Assembly (NCBI GenBank): GCA_002914805.1 | Contig: JXTB01000127.1 | Location: forward strand, 331,858-395,857 | DNA length: 64,000 nucleotides | Direction: 5' to 3' | From: Parasponia andersonii | Taxonomy: Eukaryota; Streptophyta; Magnoliopsida; Rosales; Cannabaceae | Part shown: piece after piece, positions 57,631 through 64,000 of the stretch | How positions within the stretch are numbered: position 1 is the stretch's first letter | Layout of the letters: every line of letters starts with the position of its first letter | Notes under the pieces: model-generated | Told to the model about the DNA's origin: nothing | Database searches by the model: none | The model's input: the letters and a program-made list of their open reading frames with translations, nothing else | Translations under genes and position numbers: made by a program

Positions 57631-59032
57631 ATATTTTTTGGTTTCTTTTGCATTGACTTTTCTCTAACAAATGTTTTTCTCTAAGAATCTGTGCTCTATT
57701 TGGAATCCGGGTTTTTGGAAGAAAAGAAATTATATGGGAAAAGTCAAGGAAAAAGAGAAAGGAAAATATTTTCCAAATTTTGAAAGTTTTTGTGTAGCTA
57801 ATTAATTTGTCAAATTATTATATGCTAAATACTAAAATCAAATTTAACTTTTGCTTTTCTTAAAATACTTTTCCATCTTTTTTTTTTTTTCCTGAATCCA
57901 AACATGAGAGTGAAATTCTAATAAAGGACTAGGGTGAATAAGTAGATTTTAGAGATTTCTCCTTCAAGATTGACCTCTACCTGGGCATGAAAGTAGAACA
58001 CCCACATCATAAGATTTAAGGTCATTACTCTACACAAACATGCATCATGACATAGAACTTTTGTTCTTATTTCTTGGAGAATTATTTTATTTTACTTAAG
58101 ATGGCTACCATTTCTGAGGAGTTTGTACACTCATTAGGTATACTAGTACTCATCATGATAAAAGATACTTATAAGTGAATGTATTAAAACTAACTCTTAT
58201 TGCTATGTCATACATATAAAATAATTTAAATACTATACTATCTAACAAAATCATACAACACTTTACAACACTGTGCTACCACTTGACCATGTTAGATTGT
58301 GTGCTCCACCTTGCTTGATTCTTCTCAATTGTGTTTGACCATGGTAAAACATTGAACTTGGGTCTAGATTTTCTTTTTCCCCATACTTTACCTGCTCGAG
58401 TTTTGGGGATTAGACGGCAAGTTTGGAGTTCTGTAAGTTTTGATAAATTAAAAGTTTGATTTTCAAATTGATTTATTTGTTATCCCATATTTTATAATAG
58501 GCTTTAAAAGAGGGACGAAATTGATGATATCTCAATTTCATATGAACTGAAAATCATTTTCGTTAAAACCTTGAGAAATCTATTGACTGGAAAATATTAG
58601 TAGGAAATTATTAATGGAAGACAAAAAAGAATCTAATTCCAAGGGATTGGATTTTTCTTAAGTTCATAAAAAGTGGATGTGAAAAAAAAAGGTTTGACAT
58701 GGTTTAATTACTCAGTTGAGAACTTCATTTGCCGAAACAAATGAAATTTGAGTTAGTGAAAGATTCATGGAAATATTAATAGAAGACTGTACCATTGATT
58801 GATTGTTAATTCTGTTCAACAAAGTCAATCTGAACAGGATATTGGGGCATCAAAGCAAAGTGACCTATCTGTTCTTAGGTTACTGAAACATGAGATCAGC
58901 TTCTCTAAAATAATAACCTAGAGTGTGTGTTACATTGCGATTCAAGTGCATAGTTATATGTTATGTGTAGCATAGTTATATGTTATGTGTAGTAGAGCTT
59001 ATACTAGTTCCAAGTTAAATAAAGGAGTTAAG
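57631..59032. other. AT-rich intergenic stretch
   Basis: No gene, LTR border or RNA feature recognised. Holds a perfect 22-bp tandem duplication at 58949-58992. Confidence 0.5.
58949..58992 (+). repeat. 22-bp perfect tandem duplication
   Basis: CATAGTTATATGTTATGTGT plus AG, twice without mismatch, so probably recent. Confidence 0.95.
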
Positions 59033-60442
59033 TGATAAGTGTATTTTACACTTATCTTTACCATCCTTTTGAGCTTAAGTTCTGCTCGCCTTTGAGCATT
59101 TTTTACTTGTTTTGTTATTTTTAATGTATATTTTAGGTGAGGCATCGTGTGGCAAAGAACATTGTTTTTCAGAGCTAAAGTAGAGGTAAATTAAGATATT
59201 TAGCTGACAAACTTGCACTATGATGAGCAAAGATCGGTGAAAATCTTTTCAAATGAAAATAGAAGTGAGACAATTCGGCGCCACAATGTAGAAAAATTAG
59301 TGTCGTAACTCTAAACCTTAGGGCTGCAGTCCCAAAATTTGGCACTGTAGCCCCAAAATCGTGGGGCTGTAGCCTAAAAAATGTGGCATCACGATGCCAA
59401 TTTGTGGCACTATGGCCTCAATCCCGTGGCACTATAGTACCATGTTTCTACCAGTTTTGATGTCGTAGTGCCAAAAAGTGCAGAACAGTTTGTAGAAATC
59501 TCGAGTTTGATTCGTGAACCTCCTTTATTTAACTCCTTTTTCACTTATCTGATGGAAGGTTGAAAATCCTATTAGCCAAGGGTTCCTAGAGCAGTTTTAA
59601 GGGAGAAACAACACTAAGGAGGGGGATTCAAGTCCAAGAAATCAGATTAAAAGCTCCAAAAAGAGTTTTTATTTCCTCTTACTCTTGCTTTTCTCTTCTA
59701 TTTTCTGCAATTGAATATGTATCACTCTTGTTATATTCATTTTGCTTCATTTTGTATGAATATGAACTAAACTTAATTTCTAGGGAGACAATTGAACCTC
59801 TAATATAATCCTATTACTTTATTTTCCTCAACTATTTTTGATATTCATTGACGAGTTGATTATTCTATCTTGAGCTTAATGTATCTATTTTCTTGGCAAT
59901 TAAATAGAGTTGTGTTGTGAAACCTATATGAACTTGGGAAGCCAAATTTAGGTTTAAAGATAGGTAGAATAACATAAGATCACCTAATATGGGATGAGTT
60001 TGCATAGGATCGGAATAAACCCATGTGACTTGTACAACCTCTTGTGAGAGATACTAAACTTAATAAATCTAGTCAATTTATGTTAAGAGTAACATATTAG
60101 CTTATCTAGGTAGTTTCACTTATGTTTTCGAAAGGAGTTTGTGAATACATTTAAATTCTCAGTTTTCAATTCTAGATGGAGGATTGAATTGTGAGGAAAA
60201 CCAGTAATTAGAGGAGTTAGAAGGTAGATTGCATATCTAGGTTCTTTATAATCATGTTATTTATATTTTGATTCTTGCTTGAAAAAATCAATTATTGTCC
60301 TTTGGATAAATTAGAAACTAGTTTCGGTTAGTAGTTACTAATTATAAATTTAGTACTCTCTATGGAAATGATACTTTCTTACATTCTATATTACTTGTTA
60401 CGATCCGTATACTCGCGGTTATATATTAGAAATAGCTCAACA
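59033..60442 (+). repeat. 5' LTR of the Athila element, 1.4 kb
   Basis: Starts TGATAAGTGTATTTTACAC and ends ATAGCTCAACA. In its first third lies a series of short imperfect repeats on the theme 'GGGGCTGTAGCC / GGCACTATAG' (59275-59480). Confidence 0.9.
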
Positions 60443-60448
60443 TGTTTT

Positions 60449-60466
60449 TGGCACTAATTTCAGAGA
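60449..60466 (+). other. Primer-binding site, tRNA-Asp type, diverged
   Basis: TGGCACTAATTTCAGAGA at the place of the Athila primer site, 6 bases after the LTR. Confidence 0.6.
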
Positions 60467-60479
60467 GTACAGTGATTTA

Positions 60480-61190
60480 TTACTCATTAGTACTAATATC
60501 TATTAGTTTTGATTTAATTCAAACATTCCTTGTTCTTGTTGTGGATCTCAGGTTCTTATTTTCACTATATGAGACATACAAGAAGTGCAAAATTCATACC
60601 ATTTGATCCTAAGATTGACCGTACTTTGAGAGAAATTCAAAGATAGAGGAATCAATGGGTCAACCCTTAAGTAGCTATGGGGACCAAGACAAAGCTAGAC
60701 CTTTGAAGGACTTAGAAGTACCCTTCACTAATGGGTTTAGTCCTTGCATTCAGAGGCTGACTATCAATGCTAGCAACTTTGAATTAAAGCTGACAATTAT
60801 TCAGATGGTGCGAGCCATATGCTAATTTGATGGTTTGCCTAATAATGATCCTAACCAACACATCATGAATTTTCTAGAGATATGCGACACTTTCAAGTAG
60901 CGAGAATGCCACTCGCTTGAGGCTATTCCTATTCTCCTTAAGGGATAAGGGTAAGGGCTGATTGAATGCTTTACCCTCGAGATCAATCATAACTTGGCAT
61001 GACTTAGCTTATAAATTTCTTACTAAGTTCTTCCCTATAGTCAAGACCACTAAGTTGAGAAATGACATCACTTCATTTGTACAATTTGACAATGAATCAT
61101 TGTACGAGGCTTAGGAGTGCTATAAGGAATTGATGAGGAAGTGTCCACACTATGGGATACCCAAGTGGCATCTTGTTCAAACATTCTATA
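60480..61190 (+). pseudogene. gag: Athila gag (fossil)
   Basis: Opens MRHTRSAKFIPFDPKIDRTL at about 60570-60630, then GFSPCIQRLTINASNFELK near 60735-60790 and the PNNDPNQHIMNFLEICDTF block near 60840-60895. A capsid part follows near 60960-61200 (KFLTKFFP; KCPHYGIPKWHLVQTFYNGLMG). It parallels the gag at 47405-49340. Broken. Confidence 0.85.
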
Positions 61191-61219
61191 ATGGGTTGAT
61201 GGGTAACTTGATGTTTATA

Positions 61220-61560
61220 AAGGAGAACTTACTATGAGGGTGGAAGAACAAGTGATATCTTTCAATGTGTTTAAAGAGGTAGAATCTCCTTGTGACATCG
61301 ATGACTATTATAAACTGGATTTATGAAGGAGAGCATTGAAGATAATTCATTGAAAGAAGCTCAATTGATCATTCACAAAGCTTCTATCATTCATTCCTCT
61401 GATGTAGAGGAAAAGAAGGCTCTAGTGAACACCAATATTGTGGAAGCCCTACTACATACTTCTAAGTTCGATTCTCCAATTGAAATCTTAGAGCCTTTAC
61501 TCTCCTCTTCTAGCCACCACAAACCATACAAGAAAGATACTAGAAAGTAGGGAACAAAGA
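61220..61560 (+). pseudogene. Athila protease end and linker (fossil)
   Basis: Reads MRVEEQVISFNVFKEVESPCDIDDYYKLD-type sequence (here only its parts VEEQVISFNVF and DIDDYY are cited) at 61240-61320, then a 75-residue frame (61323-61550; SLKEAQLIIHKAS, ILEPLLSSSSHH) corresponding to the spacer before RT in Athila. No enzyme core. Broken. Confidence 0.75.
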
Positions 61561-61571
61561 AGAAGGGATAT

Positions 61572-64000
61572 TGTCACATCCCTTAATTTACGTATGCACC
61601 TAAGCTAAAAAATGTTTTATTTTTGGATTCATCTTCTAAAATAAAATGGAAAAAAAAATCTGGTAATAATTTTTTTTAAATAAAAAGAAATATTTAAACT
61701 AAAAAAAAACCTCTTATTAAAACATCGAAAACAAAAACTTAATACTCAAAATAACCTATGAAAAAAAAACACTTAATTTGAATCCAAAATCTAAATACAA
61801 GAAAATAAAACTTAAAGTCGATTAAAAACGTCCTAACGCCATTTAGGGATTCCACCGCTACCGCCAGCCAACCTCCAAAAATCTATTGCTCATCTGAAAA
61901 TTTTAAAAGAATGGGATGAGCTTGCACCCACTAAGTAAATCTCATGCATGTAATGAATGTCGTGTTTTATGAATAATGCATTTTAAGAATCATAACTATG
62001 AAACCCCTTCTCTGAAAAATATCTTAATCATAAATGTTACTATTTTATAAAACTTTTGTATTTGAGCTCAACATAGGGTAATGCCAAGTCTATCAGAAGT
62101 GATGAGCCATAAATATAGTGTCATGATAAGCATATGACGTTGTAGTTATTCGGATCCCATATAACTATCATACTACAATGGCTAGCATCACAGTTTAAAC
62201 ATTTATTCTTAACATGGTGACTATAGGTATTTCAGTCAGGTGCACATACTCCTTTCAAAAACTTGACATACACTTAAATAAAAATATTCTTCTTTGAACA
62301 AAATCTGGTAGCATAGTGCTTTAGAAAAATCATTCTTTGAAAATCATAATCTCTTGTGCAATTTATGCAATACTTGTGCATACTCATGTCATAATCAATA
62401 TACAAACTGTTATAGTATAGCATATAACAACATATCATAATGATCATAATAACATCACATAATAGCGTGTAAATTTACATATAAACACATAGAGTGAGAT
62501 TTACTTCCATCAAGTTCTTAGAAAAACTTTGTAGTGAAATACCACACAACCAACCTTGTTGAAACCACGTGTCTCTTCTTTATCCTTTATTTTTTATTAT
62601 TTATGCCAAAAAAAAACATTCATTATAAAAAAAATATTACCACATGCTATCATTGCTCTTAAGAAACATAGTTTATATGTTTGAAAAATATCCATAACAT
62701 AATAATTTTTATAACAAAACAAAATCTGTAAACATTCAGCAACCTAGGCATCCTTAAATAATTTTCGATTCAACAATATAATTCGGTTTATCCTAAAAAT
62801 TTGAATAACTAATTAAGACATATAAAAAAGATCCAGAAAAATTATCGGAATTTATAAAAAAGATTTAGTACATTATTCATAATTTTGAATCCAAATATTG
62901 TAACCCAATAAAATAGTTAAACTGAAAACCAATGTACAATGACAGAGTTTTATAGATTTTTTCTTAAATCAAAATAATCTCACACTTTATGGAAGTATTT
63001 TTAACACAATACAAAATATGTATAAAATTATAGACTCCAAAATAGACCATTAAATAGCACTTTAAATTCATGAAATTCTACATCAGGATTTATATCAGCA
63101 CCAAAATCAACAAAATAATAAAGATTTTGAAAATCATATTTAATCGTAGAAATTTACAAAAATCGTGAAAATATTTGAAGAACCGAATCACACATTGATA
63201 AACGCCAGTAAAAATTTCAAGTCGAAAAGGTATCAATAGCATGGGTTTTGAACGTTAATAAACGGGAATATAAAGTCTATTAGATTCACTGACGTTAAGG
63301 ATAATATAAATAAAAAATTTAATAACGAATACAAATGAACCCTTATGATCATAAAAATTTCCAGAATATAATTTAACGTATAAATAAACAAGTTGTTAAA
63401 ATTTGAGATCATAAAAAAAATTCTAATCCTAGATATCATAGGTTGAATTTTGATTTAACTGCAGCGAAAACAATAAACTCAAAGAAAATAGTGGTTTTAA
63501 ATATTTACCTTCTTCTTGAAAATTGAAAAAAACTAAGCAAAAACTCTTGAAATCACAAATACTCTAAGGAACTATGAGAGAAAGATAGGTAGAAAAATTT
63601 AGGAAGAGGCTTAATTGTATTCTTATGAGAAAGAGATATTTCGGCTTAGGGTTTTTTTCCCTTTTTTTTTAAAAAAAAATCAATCAACATTTTTTTTTTA
63701 ATCATATCACTTCCTTGTCCTTTTTTTTTTTAACTAACATATTAACCTATTACTAGGTTTCATCAAGTTGTGGGAAACTTCCCTTTTCTCCTTTTTTGAC
63801 TAAATTAGAATTTTATTTATTTATTTTGTAATAATAAGTAAATACTAACCAAAATCTATAAATAAGTAACAAAATAAAATTAAATCTATATATTAATACA
63901 TACATAAAAAAACAAAATTGTGGAATCAAAACTTCACGCACGACACACTTATTTTATCATTATAATAATAATAACGACACTACTAATAATAATAATAAAA
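61572..64000 (-). repeat. Reversed chromovirus-like LTR running off the window
   Basis: On the minus strand it ends GGGATGTGACA at 61572. The stretch at about 61912-61958 (minus: CATGCATGAGATTTACTTAG, then GGGTGCAAGCTCAT) parallels the series seen near the end of the other chromovirus LTRs (TTACTGAG...AGCTCATT). The rest is AT-rich with poly-T/A runs (63650-63740) and no coding part, up to at least 64000. The LTR start is not in view, so the far part could also be ordinary flanking DNA. Confidence 0.5.

Larger units (their letters stand above)
59033..61571 (+). mobile_element. Athila-type element, 5' part
   Basis: 5' LTR (59033-60442), diverged tRNA-Asp-type primer site (60449-60466), gag (about 60480-61190) and the region around the protease-RT linker (61220-61560), ending at 61571 against a reversed LTR. 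LTR ends (TGATAAGTG...CTCAACA) are shared with the copy at 49387-50522, so both belong to one family. Broken; the 3' part is not in the window. Confidence 0.85.

Noticed and set aside
57631-59032. Search for tRNA or small RNA genes in the AT-rich stretch
   Set aside because: No A/B-box pair or cloverleaf could be drawn; nothing to report.

Overview
This is AT-rich plant nuclear DNA, almost certainly from a flowering plant and probably a eudicot. Nearly everything recognisable is old LTR-retrotransposon sequence: Ty3/gypsy chromoviruses of the Tekay/Del type (tRNA-Met primer sites, LTRs of about 2-3 kb, chromodomain integrase), Ty3/gypsy elements of the Athila/Tat type (tRNA-Asp-like primer sites) and one Ty1/copia element of Tork/Tnt1 type. 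I found no convincing host protein gene, rRNA, tRNA or CRISPR array. The layout suggests gene-poor, probably pericentromeric, heterochromatin with repeated insertion of elements into elements.

Left part (1-15530): a minus-strand chromovirus copy (975-5725) sits inside the LTR of a minus-strand Athila/Tat-like element. The gag of that element was hit twice more, leaving two solo LTRs with exact 5-bp target duplications (6981-9911, TTCTA; 10306-11675, CAAAC). A plus-strand Athila-type element follows (about 12345-15530).

Middle left (15531-30361): a chromovirus fragment, then a minus-strand chromovirus (16662-27276) with a second, plus-strand copy (20627-24831) inside it. Its outer LTR ends in the pre-integrase region of a Tork-type copia element, whose remaining 3' half and 3' LTR run to 30361.

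A window of about 4 kb (30362-34299) is poor in retroelement coding sequence. It holds a non-autonomous hAT-like DNA transposon (30491-31171) and a very short direct-repeat, TRIM-like element (33283-33890).

Middle right (about 34300-50522) is a three-layer nest supported by duplicated target sites: an Athila-type element, split in its protease region by a short non-autonomous Athila derivative (35128-47399, duplication CTCCT), which is itself split in its 3' LTR by an 8.2-kb chromovirus (35336-43519, duplication TAAAT).

Right part (51331-64000): a pile of LTRs from three chromovirus families (51331-55960), a short chromovirus derivative ending at 57630, an unassigned AT-rich stretch, a plus-strand Athila copy (59033-61571) and a minus-strand LTR that runs off the window. 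The coding parts are fossils with multiple breaks. No element looks whole, although several structural ends (LTR borders, primer sites, polypurine tracts, target duplications) are well preserved. I found no candidate for a new biological system; the interest lies in insertion history and in the small non-autonomous elements.
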